Assembly (NCBI GenBank): GCA_965261455.1
Contig: OZ253453.1
Location: forward strand, 1,054,001-1,118,000
DNA: 64,000 nt
Direction: 5' to 3'
Source of the DNA: DAOUKH01 sp965261455
Lineage (GTDB): Bacteria; Chloroflexota; Dehalococcoidia; SHYB01
The notes under the pieces are model-generated. The model saw only the letters and a program-made list of their open reading frames with translations, ran no database searches and had not been told where the DNA came from. A program made the position numbers and the translations under genes. Shown piece by piece: positions 41,075 to 50,489 of this stretch (the stretch's first letter is position 1; each line of letters opens with the position of its first letter).

Positions 41075-42499
41075 GTGCAACCTTCCCAAGCGGCACCTCG
41101 GCGTTCTTGGCTGAGACCGTGGTGGAGGCCGTCCGCCAATGACGGGCGCTCCACGCCGGAGATGGCACGTCGTGCCTTGGCCGAGATTCCCCGCGCCTCC
41201 GGGCCGCCTCTCATCGGCAACGCCTTCGACTTGGCAGGCGACCTTCGCGCCTTTCTTACCGAGCAATACCTGCAACTCGGCCCCGTCTTCCGGGTCACGG
41301 CGTTCCATCGCTCATACGTCGTGCTCGCGGGCGTAGAGGCCAACCGCTTCTTTGCGGGCCCTGGGAAGGGCTACTTCCGAAACCGCGAGACGTGGCAGGA
41401 CTTCGTCGAGGAGATGGGGGCGGAGCGGGCCATGCTCACCCTCGATGGTCCCGATCACCTCCGGCACCGCCGGGAGCAGAAGCGCGCCTACTCGCGGCGC
41501 TTCGCCGAGAGTCATCTGGAGGAGGCCGCCGACATCGCCCGGCGCGAGATCGAGACGTGGCCCATCGCCGAGCCGATCCGCGGCCACTACGCCCTCCAAC
41601 GGATCATCACCGAGCAGCTCGGCGTCTTGGCCGCCGCGACGTCGCCCCGAGAGTATCTCGACGACCTGATCGTCTTTGTCGAAGCGATGCTGCTCACCCA
41701 CGTCCTCCACCAACGTCCGAGGCTTTATTTGCAACTCCCGCACATTCGCCGCGCACGTAAGCGCGTCGACCGCCTGTTCCAGAAAGTCCTAAACGCGCAC
41801 GCACCGGAGAAACGCGAGGGCAAGCCCCCCGACCTGATCGACGACTTGCTCGACCTGCACCGGCGCGACCCCGAGTTCTTTCCCGCGAGCGACATGCAGT
41901 TCGCCATGTTGGGGCCATTCATTGCCGGACTGGACACCGCGGCGGCCACCTGCGCGTTCATGCTCTACGCGCTGCTGAAACACCCCGACGTGTTGGCGGA
42001 GATGCGGAAGGAAGCGGACGAACTCTTCCGGGACCGGACGCCCACCATCGAACGGGTGCGCACGCTCGACGTGACACACCGAGTCGCGATGGAGACCCTG
42101 CGCATGTATCCGATAGCGCCCGCGGTCTTCCGCACGGCGACCGACTCGTTCGAGTTCGGCGGCTACACCATTCCGGCGGGAAGCAAGGTCATCATCGGCA
42201 CCACCGTGCCGCACTATTTGCCCGAGTATTTCCCCGACCCTGAGCGGTTTGATATCGACCGGTACACCCCCGAGCGCAAAGAGCACATACAGCCGGGCAT
42301 ATACGCCCCATTCAGCCTGGGAACGCACCGCTGCCTGGGTTTCGGCTTTGCCGAGTTCCAGATCGCGATCACGATGGCGGCGATCGTTCACTACGTCGAC
42401 GTGGAACTCGACCCTCCCGACTACGAGCTCCGCACCATCTCCGCGCCGACACCGAAGCCCAACAAGCGCTTCAAATTCCGCGTAACCCGCCACCGCTGA
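41075..42499 (+). CDS. Cytochrome P450
   Basis: 474 residues from GTG 41075 (AGGTAGGA eight bases before). I-helix oxygen-binding motif AGLDTAAAT near 290-298, K-helix ETLRMYP (ExxR), and the heme loop FSLGTHRCLGFG with the ligand C420. The N-terminus has a proline-rich IPRASGPPLIGNAF segment but no membrane anchor, as in soluble bacterial enzymes. The C-terminus ends in a normal beta finger. The redox partner is not nearby. Oxidises a hydrophobic substrate; which one is unknown. It is flanked by an SDR gene, as often in degradation clusters. Confidence 0.9.
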   Translation: MQPSQAAPRRSWLRPWWRPSANDGRSTPEMARRALAEIPRASGPPLIGNAFDLAGDLRAFLTEQYLQLGPVFRVTAFHRSYVVLAGVEANRFFAGPGKGYFRNRETWQDFVEEMGAERAMLTLDGPDHLRHRREQKRAYSRRFAESHLEEAADIARREIETWPIAEPIRGHYALQRIITEQLGVLAAATSPREYLDDLIVFVEAMLLTHVLHQRPRLYLQLPHIRRARKRVDRLFQKVLNAHAPEKREGKPPDLIDDLLDLHRRDPEFFPASDMQFAMLGPFIAGLDTAAATCAFMLYALLKHPDVLAEMRKEADELFRDRTPTIERVRTLDVTHRVAMETLRMYPIAPAVFRTATDSFEFGGYTIPAGSKVIIGTTVPHYLPEYFPDPERFDIDRYTPERKEHIQPGIYAPFSLGTHRCLGFGFAEFQIAITMAAIVHYVDVELDPPDYELRTISAPTPKPNKRFKFRVTRHR

Positions 42500-42566
42500 C
42501 CTCCGCGGCGCGCGTGGTATTCTCTTCGCGGCTCGGGCTTCCCGCTGCCTTCTAGGAGGTCTTCCC

Positions 42567-43329
42567 ATGCTGTTCGAAGGGCGCGTGATGATGGTCACCG
42601 GCGGAGGCGGCGGTATCGGCCCGCGCCACGAGCCTGATGGCGGCGAAAGAGGGTGCCAACATCGTCTCCGCCGACATCAACGCGGATAACGCGGGCAAGG
42701 TTGCCGCCGAGGTCGAGGCGCTGGGGCGCGAGGCCCTCGCCATGGAGACGGACACCACCGACAAGCAACAGGTCGACCGCATCGTCGCCGCGGCGAACGA
42801 ACGCTTCGGCAAGATCGACATTCTCATCAATGCGGCCGGCCTGGCGGGCGGCGCGCCGTTTCTGGAGCACACGGGCGAGCTGCTCGACCAGGTTGTCGCC
42901 TCCCACCTGAAGAGCATGATGTTCGCCTCGCAGGCGGTGCTGCCGAAGATGATCGCGCAGCGCTATGGGCGCATCGTCAACATCACCTCACGCGCCGGCT
43001 GGCGCGGACGGCCGGGCACGGCGTCCTACGGGGCCGCGAAGGCGGCAATGACGGGCATGGCGCGGGTGATGGCCGCCGAGTTCGGCGAGTTCGGCGTCAC
43101 CGTGAACAACGTCGCGCCAGGCATGGTGCTCAGCCCCATGACCCGCGATACCTACGGCAGCATGCAGGACCAGGTCGAGGAGCAGATACGGGCGGGCTCC
43201 GTCGTCCAGCCGCACCGTTTGGCGACCGAGGACGAAATCGCCCAAGCGTTGCTCTACTTCTGCGGGCCGAACACCGACCAAGTCACCGGCATGACCATCC
43301 ACGTCAACGCCGGCACGGTCATGCCCTAG
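42567..43329 (+). pseudogene. Short-chain dehydrogenase/reductase, frameshifted in the Gly-rich loop
   Basis: TAGGAGGT precedes ATG 42567, which opens MLFEGRVMMVTGGGGGIG, a normal SDR start. One extra C around 42619-42623 then throws the frame; the rest is intact from 42637 (AKEGANIVSADINADNAGKV, then DILINAAG, NITSRAGWRG, YGAAKAAMTGM, and an end IHVNAGTVMP). The catalytic Ser, Tyr and Lys are all present in the second part. If the extra base is an assembly error the gene is fully functional (about 253 residues). If real, it is a recent pseudogene. 67 bases after the P450 gene. Confidence 0.75.
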
Positions 43330-43433
43330 CCCACGCCAGCCGCGCGCACGGCGCCCAAGGGGCACCTCTCCCCACGACAACAGGTTGCGAAAGGGTGCTC
43401 CAGTGGGGGAAAGGGCCGGTGGCAGCGCCGACG

Positions 43434-45770
43434 CTAGGACTGCGCCACGGCGCCGGCCCGTTCAAGGGCGGCGATGCGCTCGGGGGTGTAGCCCAACTCG
43501 GCGAGGATGGCGCGGGTGTCGCCGCCGCGCTGCGGCGCGGGCGCGCCGAGTCGTGCGGGCGCCGCCGAGAGCAGCGGCGGCGGCCCGACATGGTCAACGA
43601 CGCCGAGGCCGGGATGCTCCCGCGTTACCACGAGGCCCGCGCCGCGCAGGAACGGGTCCTCGTGGAAGTCGGGGACGGCGCGGACGATGGACATGCTCAC
43701 GCCCGCCGCGGTCAAGACCTCAGCCCACGCCTCCCGCGGGCGCGTGGAGAAGATGCCGGCGAGGGACGCCGTCAGCGCTTCATCGTTCGTCGCCCGCGCT
43801 CCGGGATCGGAGAACCGGGGGTCGGCGGCGACCGCCTCGAATCCATCGGCGCTCGCGAGCGCCCGCCATGACGCCTCGCCGGTGCAGTGCAGATAGAGCC
43901 ATCCGTCGCTCGCCTCATAGAGACGCGATAGCGCCCCAAACCCCCGCAACGCCAGGCCCTCGGGATCGTTCCGCCGGTAGCCTTCGTAGTCGAGGAAGTA
44001 CGGCGACTGGAGCAGGCCGGCGGTGAGCGCGAGGCCTGCGTCGACTTGCTGGCCCTGACCGGTGCGCTCGCGTTCGAGCAGCGCCAGCGCGACCCCGTAG
44101 GCAGCGAGCAGGCCTGTCCCGTAGTCGTTGACAGGGTAGGTGACCAGCTTGGGCTGGGCTTCCCACCCGCCGTGGCGCACTTGCATCCCGCTGGTGGCCT
44201 GGGCGAGCTGCTCCCAGCCAGGGCGCTCCTCCCACGGCCCGCCAAAGCCGTAGGCGTTAATCGAGGTATAGATGATCCCCGGACGCCGCCGCTTGACCGC
44301 CTCGTAGCCAATGCCAAGACGGTCCAAGGCCCCCGCCCGATGGCTCTGGACGATGACGTCGGCGGTGTCCACGAGGTCCCAGAATACCTCCAGGCTCTCC
44401 GGCGTCTTGAGGTCGAGCACGATGCTGCGTTTGCCGCGGTTCACGTCGACGGTCCAGATCGGCTGCGAGGGGCGTCGGGGGTCGTCGATGGTGATCACGT
44501 CGGCGCCGAACTCGGCCAGCGCCCGGCCGCAGGTGGGCCCCGCGAGTACGATGCAGAGATCGAGGACTCGAACGCCTTCGAGGACGCCCGCGACCGTACG
44601 CGACGCGGGTGGGGACGGACGCGGCGTCTCCGACGCCGCCGTCGCCCAGGGCTGCGAAGTGTGCTCGCCAAGCCCGGGCGCGCCGCTTCGAACGCCGCCG
44701 GGCGAGCCCCGTAGGTTCACCGAGACGCCAGGCTGCTTCATCGGCCCGCGCTCGGCGTCATCCACCTCGATTACCATACCCGCGGCGTTAGGGTGCTCGT
44801 GGACCATCCACTCGTCCACCGTCTTGCACACCGTGCAGGCGCCGCCCACGGCGTTGATGTCGCGCTCCCAGTCCCAGGCGCTGCGCTCGAGGAAGACGGC
44901 CTCGAACCGCCGCCGCCAAGCCGCCTGCGCCTCGGGGTCTTCCGGCCCGCGCACGTAGGAGATGATCTCGTCGGTCCACTCCTCGCGGCCCGCGGCCTTC
45001 AGGAACTGGTGGACGAAGCGCTCGTACATGCCGTGGTTATGCACCCACCGGCCATCGGCGCAGCGGTACTGGCGCGACATCAGCGTCCCGATGTTCACGA
45101 AGCCGCTGCCGCTGTTCAGATCGCTCCCGTGGAACCGGACGAGGCGCAGACCGATGGCGCTGAACATCGACGCATGCAGCGGCGCCTCGATGCGCTGTCC
45201 CCGGCCGGTCCGCTCCCGCGCCAGCAGCGCCGCCGCGACCCCCAATGCGCCGAGCACCGCCGCGAAGATGCTCGGCATCGGGAGCGGGCTGAAAACCGGC
45301 CCCGCGACCCCTTCCGGCGGTGAAAAGAAACCCGTCTCCGCACCGATGGCGGCGTCCCATCCCTCCGCGTTGCGCTTGGGGTGACCCTCCGCGTAGCCGG
45401 GCAGGGAGACGTAGACCAGCCGGGGATTGTCCTTGGACAGAGCCGCATAGCCGGTACCGAGACGGTCAGCAACGCTGGGCCGGTAGTTCTCGATTACCAC
45501 GTCGGCCTCGCGGGCCAGCTCCAGCGCCCGTTCCAGGCCGCCGCGCGTCTTGAGGTCGAGCATGACGGAGCGCTTCCCTCGGTTCCACGTCGCGAAGGCG
45601 GGATGGGACCGCGCCGGGTCGCCGCCGGGCGGCTCGACCTTGACGACGTCGGCGCCTTGGTCGGCGAGCAGCATCCCCAGCAGCGGTCCGGGGATGTACC
45701 GTCCGAACTCGACGACGCGCGCACCTCGAAGGGCGCCGGTGGAGCCGGGGCGAGGACTGGACGCGGTCAT
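43434..45770 (-). CDS. Tandem CaiB/BaiF CoA-transferase (double domain)
   Basis: 778 residues made of two family III CoA-transferase domains. First domain about 14-360: GARVVEFGRYIPGPLLGMLLA, FATWNRGKRSVMLDLKT, YRPSVADRLGTGY, RERTGRGQ. Second domain about 395-778: VRVLDLCIVLAGPTCG, VDVNRGKRSIVLDLKTPE, HRAGALDRLGIGYEA, RERTGQGQ. A Pro/Ala linker joins them. The catalytic Asp sits before the A..G..(A)LL.RERTG segment: it is present in the second domain (PVNDYGTGLLAAYG) but replaced in the first, where I align Ser (PSIFAAVLGALG). Family III enzymes are interlocked dimers of about 400 residues, so this fusion may form its own pseudo-dimer. It transfers CoA between carboxylic acids; the partner acids are unknown. 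Confidence 0.85.
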   Translation of the reverse strand: MTASSPRPGSTGALRGARVVEFGRYIPGPLLGMLLADQGADVVKVEPPGGDPARSHPAFATWNRGKRSVMLDLKTRGGLERALELAREADVVIENYRPSVADRLGTGYAALSKDNPRLVYVSLPGYAEGHPKRNAEGWDAAIGAETGFFSPPEGVAGPVFSPLPMPSIFAAVLGALGVAAALLARERTGRGQRIEAPLHASMFSAIGLRLVRFHGSDLNSGSGFVNIGTLMSRQYRCADGRWVHNHGMYERFVHQFLKAAGREEWTDEIISYVRGPEDPEAQAAWRRRFEAVFLERSAWDWERDINAVGGACTVCKTVDEWMVHEHPNAAGMVIEVDDAERGPMKQPGVSVNLRGSPGGVRSGAPGLGEHTSQPWATAASETPRPSPPASRTVAGVLEGVRVLDLCIVLAGPTCGRALAEFGADVITIDDPRRPSQPIWTVDVNRGKRSIVLDLKTPESLEVFWDLVDTADVIVQSHRAGALDRLGIGYEAVKRRRPGIIYTSINAYGFGGPWEERPGWEQLAQATSGMQVRHGGWEAQPKLVTYPVNDYGTGLLAAYGVALALLERERTGQGQQVDAGLALTAGLLQSPYFLDYEGYRRNDPEGLALRGFGALSRLYEASDGWLYLHCTGEASWRALASADGFEAVAADPRFSDPGARATNDEALTASLAGIFSTRPREAWAEVLTAAGVSMSIVRAVPDFHEDPFLRGAGLVVTREHPGLGVVDHVGPPPLLSAAPARLGAPAPQRGGDTRAILAELGYTPERIAALERAGAVAQS

Positions 45771-45852
45771 GGCGGCCTCCGATAGTCGCGTTGCGGCAGT
45801 CTACCGCCGGGAGTGGGGCGCGTTCAACCGAAGCTCCGAGCTGTGCCCTGCA

Positions 45853-48800
45853 CTAGCTGATTTCCAGGAACCGGAACTGCACCTCAGCCACTTTCTGCCC
45901 CTCGTGGTAGATGTAGATGATGTACTGGCCTGGGGCCCACTGATATGTGCTCGACGCGCCGCGCCAGACCTGAAAGTCGCCGGAGGGCCGGTGGGCAGGC
46001 ACCGGTACGGTCACATCGCGGAGCCAGAAAGCGAAGCCATCCTCGTAGTAACCCTCGATAGTGAACCGTAGCTCGCGCGGCTCCGGTTGCGCTCTGAGGG
46101 TGAAGAGGAGGCGGAGCCACATGTGATGCGTGTACCGGGTCGAAAAATTGGTCCGGCGGTTTCCGTCGCTTGCGACGACGTATGCGTCAATGACTCGCCC
46201 TGAGACGCTCGGCAGAATGGGATCGACGGGGCTCGGGTCGGGGTCCAAGACATTGGGGGCCTCCGCCCCTTCATACCATCGCACCGTTATCCTCTCGATG
46301 TCGGCGGCGCGGTCGGGCGCAACAGCCGTAAACGCGGTCTTGTAGTGGCTGATACCCAGCCTTTCGATTCGGGACCTCAGATAGAGGTCCCGAAATCCTT
46401 GGCGGAACGCGTCTTCGCCGAGGGTGCGGTACAGGTCCAGGAGCAGACGGTGGCCGAAGGCGTAGTTGCAGCCAAACACCCCGCGCTTCCCTTGAGCCTC
46501 CAACTCAGCAATGTTGCCGGCGTGGGTGCAGGAGAGCCCCCCCGCATCCACCGGCTGACCGGTGCGGGCGTGCTCCGAGATCGCCGCCACCATATTGGCT
46601 CCCCCCTCGACGACCCACGGGCTCCCTCCCCTCCAATAGTAATGTGCTACCTCATGCACCGTAATCGCACCAGTGTGCCCTGCGTTGGTACTGTCGTCAT
46701 CGACGTCGAACCTGGAGAGCATGCCGATGTGCGTGCCAAAGTTAAGCCCGGCGCCACCAGCTCCATAGGCAGCGTCGAAATGCAGCGTGACGCGGGAAGT
46801 CGGCAGCGGCACTCCCATGAACGCCTCCGAGCTGCGGACCGCGTGTTCCAACAAGTCCATGCTGCGCGGCGCACCTTCCTGGGTGCGGATGATGGCCAGT
46901 GTCACCGTCCCGGCAAGCGGGAGGTCGATGACGCGCTCTTCCAAGTTCACCTGCCCAGGGTCTAGCAACGTGTCAATACGGTCGGGGGCGAAGCCGCTTA
47001 CCGCGCCCAGCACCATCACTACCTTGGCCCATTCATCCGAAATGCCGCCGCTAAGGGTCGGGTGGGCCATCACTCGTTGAAAGTTCGCCGGCCTGTAGAC
47101 CGCCATGTGCCCCAACGCTTGCGTGGCGGCGGCATCGGCGGGCTCGACTGTCTGCAGGAAAGGCATCGCGAGAACCTGCGGCGCCGCAAGATCGTCGCCG
47201 TCTGCAATACGTGCAAGGTTCTGTGCTGCTGCGGCCTCTGACTCGTTGAGGCCATCCTCGAACCAAGGCGTTGCCATGACCGCGCGGAAAAGGTCCGGAT
47301 GCGCCACCAACCTTCTGAACGCGCGCGCCATTGCGACATCGGCAGCCGTCGGGGATTCTTGCTGGGACAACATCCCGACAGCCTGCAGCGCCACCTCTTC
47401 GCTGTCACGCGCAAGCCACCCGAGATTCCGCACGAATACGGTTTCGGCTTCGTCGAGACCGTCCTCGGCCCATGACATCGGCAGAACAGCGCGAAGCGTG
47501 TCTTGGCTCTGGGCTCCCAAGGCCCAGAGCGCCCCTACCGCGTAGCCATCGTCCGACTCGACAGTTGGCAGGAGTCCCACCAACCACAGGCTGACGTCCT
47601 CGCCGCCTCGTGCCGTCCACTCGAGGTGTTTCAAGAGCTGGGTCTCAGACTCGTCCAAGCCGTCTTGGACCCATGGCCTATCCAGGACGGCGCGGAGAAG
47701 CTCCGGCGGATGACTCGACATATACCGCAGCACGGCTACCGCCTCGACATCGCCGGCCCCGAGGGCCTCCGGAAAGGGCAGAGCGATGACGCGCAACGCC
47801 GACGCTGCGTCCCTACGCGCGAGCCACCCAAGATGCTGCACGAACGCGGTCTCGGATTCGTCGAGGCCGTCCTCAACCCATGGCCTCTCGACGACAGCGC
47901 GGAGAGTATCTTGGCTAGAGGTTCCCAAGGCCCCCAGCGTTGCTACCGCGGCACTATCGACGGGTTCGATGGTCTCCAAGAAAGGCGCGGCGACTAGCCG
48001 CAAGGCGATGTCCTTGCCGTCCCGCGCAATCGATTCGAGGAGTTGCACTACCCGAGCCTCGGTCTCGTCGAGGCCGTCCGTGATCCACGGCTTGTCCATG
48101 ACCGCGGACGCAAGAGCCTCGCCGATGTTGGTAAGCCTTCGAAGAGCCTGTACGAACGCAATTTCAGACTGGTCGAGTCCATCCTCGACCCACGGCTCGC
48201 CCACCAGGGCGCGTAACAGTCCTCGCCAATTCACAGGTCGGCCCAGATCGGCCAGCGCCCCAAGCGTGTCGACATCGATCGTCTCCAAGGTGTCCAAGAA
48301 CGGCATACGTGCGATGCTCGCCGCCGACACCTCGTCATACGTTGCGAGGATCCGTAGTTGCACCATTACGGAGACCCCTAGCTCGTCGACGCCTTCCGTG
48401 ATCCATGGTTTGTCCACTAGCGCGGGAGCCGAATCCGTCCCGTAGAGGGTCTCGACGTTAACCAACTCCTGCATGGCTTGTCGTTCGATCCCTTCGATGC
48501 CGTCGGCGACCCAGGGCAGCGAGGTGATCGCCGATGCCAACGCAGGCCTGTTCTCCTCCAGCCACTTCATCGCGCTTAGCCAAGCGGCTTCTGTGGTCGG
48601 CGCCGCGGTCGGCGTGGCCGTTGGCGCCGCGGTCGGGGTGACCGTTGGCACCGCGGTCGGTGTGGCCGTTGGCGCCGCGGTCGGCGTGGCCGTTGGCGCC
48701 GCGGTCGGCGTGGCCGTTGGCGCCGCGGTCGGCGTGGCCGTTGGCGCCGCGGTCGGCGTGGCCGTTGGCGCCGCGGTCGGCGTGGCCGTTGGCACCGCGG

Positions 48801-49015
48801 TCGGCGTGGCCGTTGGCGCCTGTGTGGGCGTGGCCGTGGGCGCCGGTGCGCGTCGCGGTCGGCGACGGGGGGTCGCCGAAGGTGCAGGCAGCGGACACGC
48901 CGACGGTGAGCGCGGCAAGGAAGAGTGCCGCCACTAGTGCCCTGCGCACAGGCAACCGACTCGGAAGCGATCCGCTCGACACGCCCCCACCCCTCGCCGT
49001 CCGCGAGGGGCCCAT
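45853..49015 (-). CDS. Long repeat protein with HExxH metallopeptidase motif; frameshift after the signal
   Basis: About 1040 residues. A lipoprotein-like signal (LVAALFLAALTVGVSAAC) starts at ATG 49015, or GTG 48982 with GGGGTGGGGG upstream. A one-base slip near 48850 separates it from the long frame, which then runs to 45853. Order: tandem APTATPTA linker; a region of nine loosely repeated units with consensus PW-(V/I)-x-(D/E)-G-(L/V)-(D/E)-x-x-E (PWVEDGLDESE, PWITDGLDETE and so on), predicted helical and HEAT-like; a zinc-peptidase-like stretch TVHEVAHYYWRGGSPWVVEG (HExxH at residues 755-759 of the long frame, then Glu 12 residues on); and a beta-sandwich tail ending VQFRFLEIS. Exported and probably anchored. 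No known family matches the whole. Confidence 0.65.
48598..48846 (-). repeat. 24-bp tandem repeat encoding APTATPTA
   Basis: About ten copies of a 24-base unit, each eight codons (A/V-P-T-A/V-T-P-T-A/Q), forming the linker of the repeat protein. Several neighbouring copies are identical, which marks recent expansion. Copy number can change without losing frame, so it would vary linker length between strains. Confidence 0.9.
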
Positions 49016-49087
49016 AAGGGTGCCTGCGGGAATTGCACCGAACCCTACAGTCTTTCCCCTTGCCGCGATAGGGGGAGACGACGCCGG

Positions 49088-49900
49088 CTACGGGCCGGGC
49101 GGGCCCTCGCCCTTCAGCAGGCCCTTAAACTCAGGGGCGCGCTTCTCGTGGAAGGCGCGGGCGCCCTCCTCGATGTCGTGCTTGGCCACCTTACGGTTCA
49201 TCGCGGCGGCAAAGGCGTGCAGGGGCATCGAGTCCGCATGGCTCTGCCGCACCTGGGCCATGACGACGTTTTTGGTCAGCCGCACCGCGACGGGAGGCCG
49301 CATAGCGATCTTGTTCGCCAGGGCGTACACGTCGTCCATGAGCCGATCGTGGGGGACGACGCGGCTCACCAGCCCGATCCGTTCGCACTCCTCGGCGTCG
49401 ATGATGTCGGCGGTGTAGAGCCACTCAAGGGCCTTGGAGAGCCCGACGGCGCGCGGGAGCAGGTCGCCAACGGGGTCCACCACGGGCATGCCGACCTTCG
49501 CATTGAAGGGCGACATGCTGGCCCGGTCGGAGGCGATGCGGATGTCGCATTCGAGCGCCATGATGAAGCCCCCACCTACTGCGACGCCGTTGAGCGCGCC
49601 GATCGTCGGCTTGTCGCAGTCGAGGATCTTGCTGACGTCGGTGTACTGGGGCTTGACCTCGAGCCACCGCATCCCGCCGCTGGCGAGGGAGTTCTCTTTC
49701 AGGTCGAGGCCGGCGCAGAAGGCGCGGCCCGCGCCGGTGAACACCGCGACGCGGACGTCGTCATCCCTATTGATCTCCTCGCAGACGGCGGCGATGGACT
49801 GGAGCATGTCCCGCGACAGGGCGTTGAGCCGCTCTGGCCGGTTGAAGGTCACGGTCGCGACGTGTCTCTTCTTCTCGTACAGCAGGTCCTTGTATTCCAC
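49088..49900 (-). CDS. Enoyl-CoA hydratase/isomerase family protein
   Basis: 270 residues from GTG 49900 (GGGAGGACTCC just upstream; a longer in-frame extension is not conserved in type). Crotonase fold: VATVTFNRPERLNALSRDM, the first oxyanion loop AFCAGLDLKE (about 60-69), and the second GVAVGGGFIMALECDIRIA (about 105-123). PFNAKVGMPVVDPVGDLLPR follows where the first catalytic Glu often lies, and GLVSRVVPHDRL comes later. The residue at the second Glu site is not certain, so hydratase versus isomerase or another crotonase activity cannot be decided. Fits the CoA-thioester pathway of this region. Confidence 0.85.
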   Translation of the reverse strand: MEYKDLLYEKKRHVATVTFNRPERLNALSRDMLQSIAAVCEEINRDDDVRVAVFTGAGRAFCAGLDLKENSLASGGMRWLEVKPQYTDVSKILDCDKPTIGALNGVAVGGGFIMALECDIRIASDRASMSPFNAKVGMPVVDPVGDLLPRAVGLSKALEWLYTADIIDAEECERIGLVSRVVPHDRLMDDVYALANKIAMRPPVAVRLTKNVVMAQVRQSHADSMPLHAFAAAMNRKVAKHDIEEGARAFHEKRAPEFKGLLKGEGPPGP

Positions 49901-49971
49901 GGAGTCCTCCCAGGCGCTCGCCGCCTTAGGGGCAAGCCGCCCCACCCGCCAAGGTTGGGTGCAGAGGGGAG

Positions 49972-50186
49972 TCAGGCAAGCCGGGCCGAGTGCACAGGCA
50001 GGGCAACCATCTCGAGAGTCGAGAGGTCGAGCCGCTCGGCGGCATGGTCAATGTCGAAGCCGATCAATCCCCCGGTAGCGTCAAGATCGACGTTGACGCC
50101 GTTTGAGATTTCGCGTGTCTCGCGCTTGTCTTGCCCTTGAGCTCGATGTACAGACTGTCAGTCTCGGGGTAGTAGTGGAGCTTCAT
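49972..50186 (-). pseudogene. DUF2283 family protein, frameshifted
   Basis: ATG 50186 starts MKLHYYPETDSLYIELKG, an unmistakable DUF2283 N-terminus. About 20 codons on the frame breaks. One frame over, the family's second half reads ETREISNGVNVDLDATGGLIGFDIDHA and continues to TGA 49972-49974. The 215-base span is one short of a multiple of three, so a single base was lost near 50130. DUF2283 proteins are about 70 residues and usually sit beside a small toxin-like gene, here at 50183, with a four-base overlap. Decayed partner pair or assembly error. Confidence 0.7.
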
Positions 50187-50437
50187 GATGCATCATCCTT
50201 TCGAAAGCCGCGTTCGAAGAAGGCATTGTGAATGGTCTCCCCGTCTTCAAGCGTGACGACGCGCAGGATTCTCGGGACGGTTTCTCCCGGGCGGATGAAT
50301 TCTCCCCAGAAGCGAATACGGCCACCTGACTGCGTGTCGCGCCGCAATGGATCACCGATTACTCTAACGCACCAAGCCGGATCAATCTCGGGCCGCTTAC
50401 GCCGCACCTATTCGTCGAAATAGCGCGTCGTCCTCAC
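50183..50437 (-). pseudogene. Small toxin-like partner of DUF2283, with nonsense codon
   Basis: From GTG 50437 the frame reads TRYFDE, then TAG at 50408-50410, then RRKRPEIDPAWCVRVIGDPL and on to a closing LRVVTLEDGETIHNAFFERG. Related small proteins (DUF4258-like, in my recollection) have a Gln where the TAG lies (CAG to TAG). The C-terminal 74 codons can start at GTG 50407, so a shortened product is possible. The stop overlaps DUF2283 by four bases. Together they look like a former toxin-antitoxin-like pair. The family name is less secure than the pairing. Confidence 0.5.
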
Positions 50438-50489
50438 ATTACCATTTTACGAACGAGGCGCTTTGTCATGATTCTGCGCGCGCCGCCAC

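Noticed and set aside
48598..48846. Regular 24-bp repeats as a CRISPR array
   Set aside because: The units abut with no spacers and encode an in-frame Ala/Pro/Thr linker of the overlapping protein.
49972..50186. Selenocysteine as explanation for other broken genes
   Set aside because: The other breaks are frame changes or TAG/TAA, not in-frame TGA at a Cys site; only DUF3179 fits.
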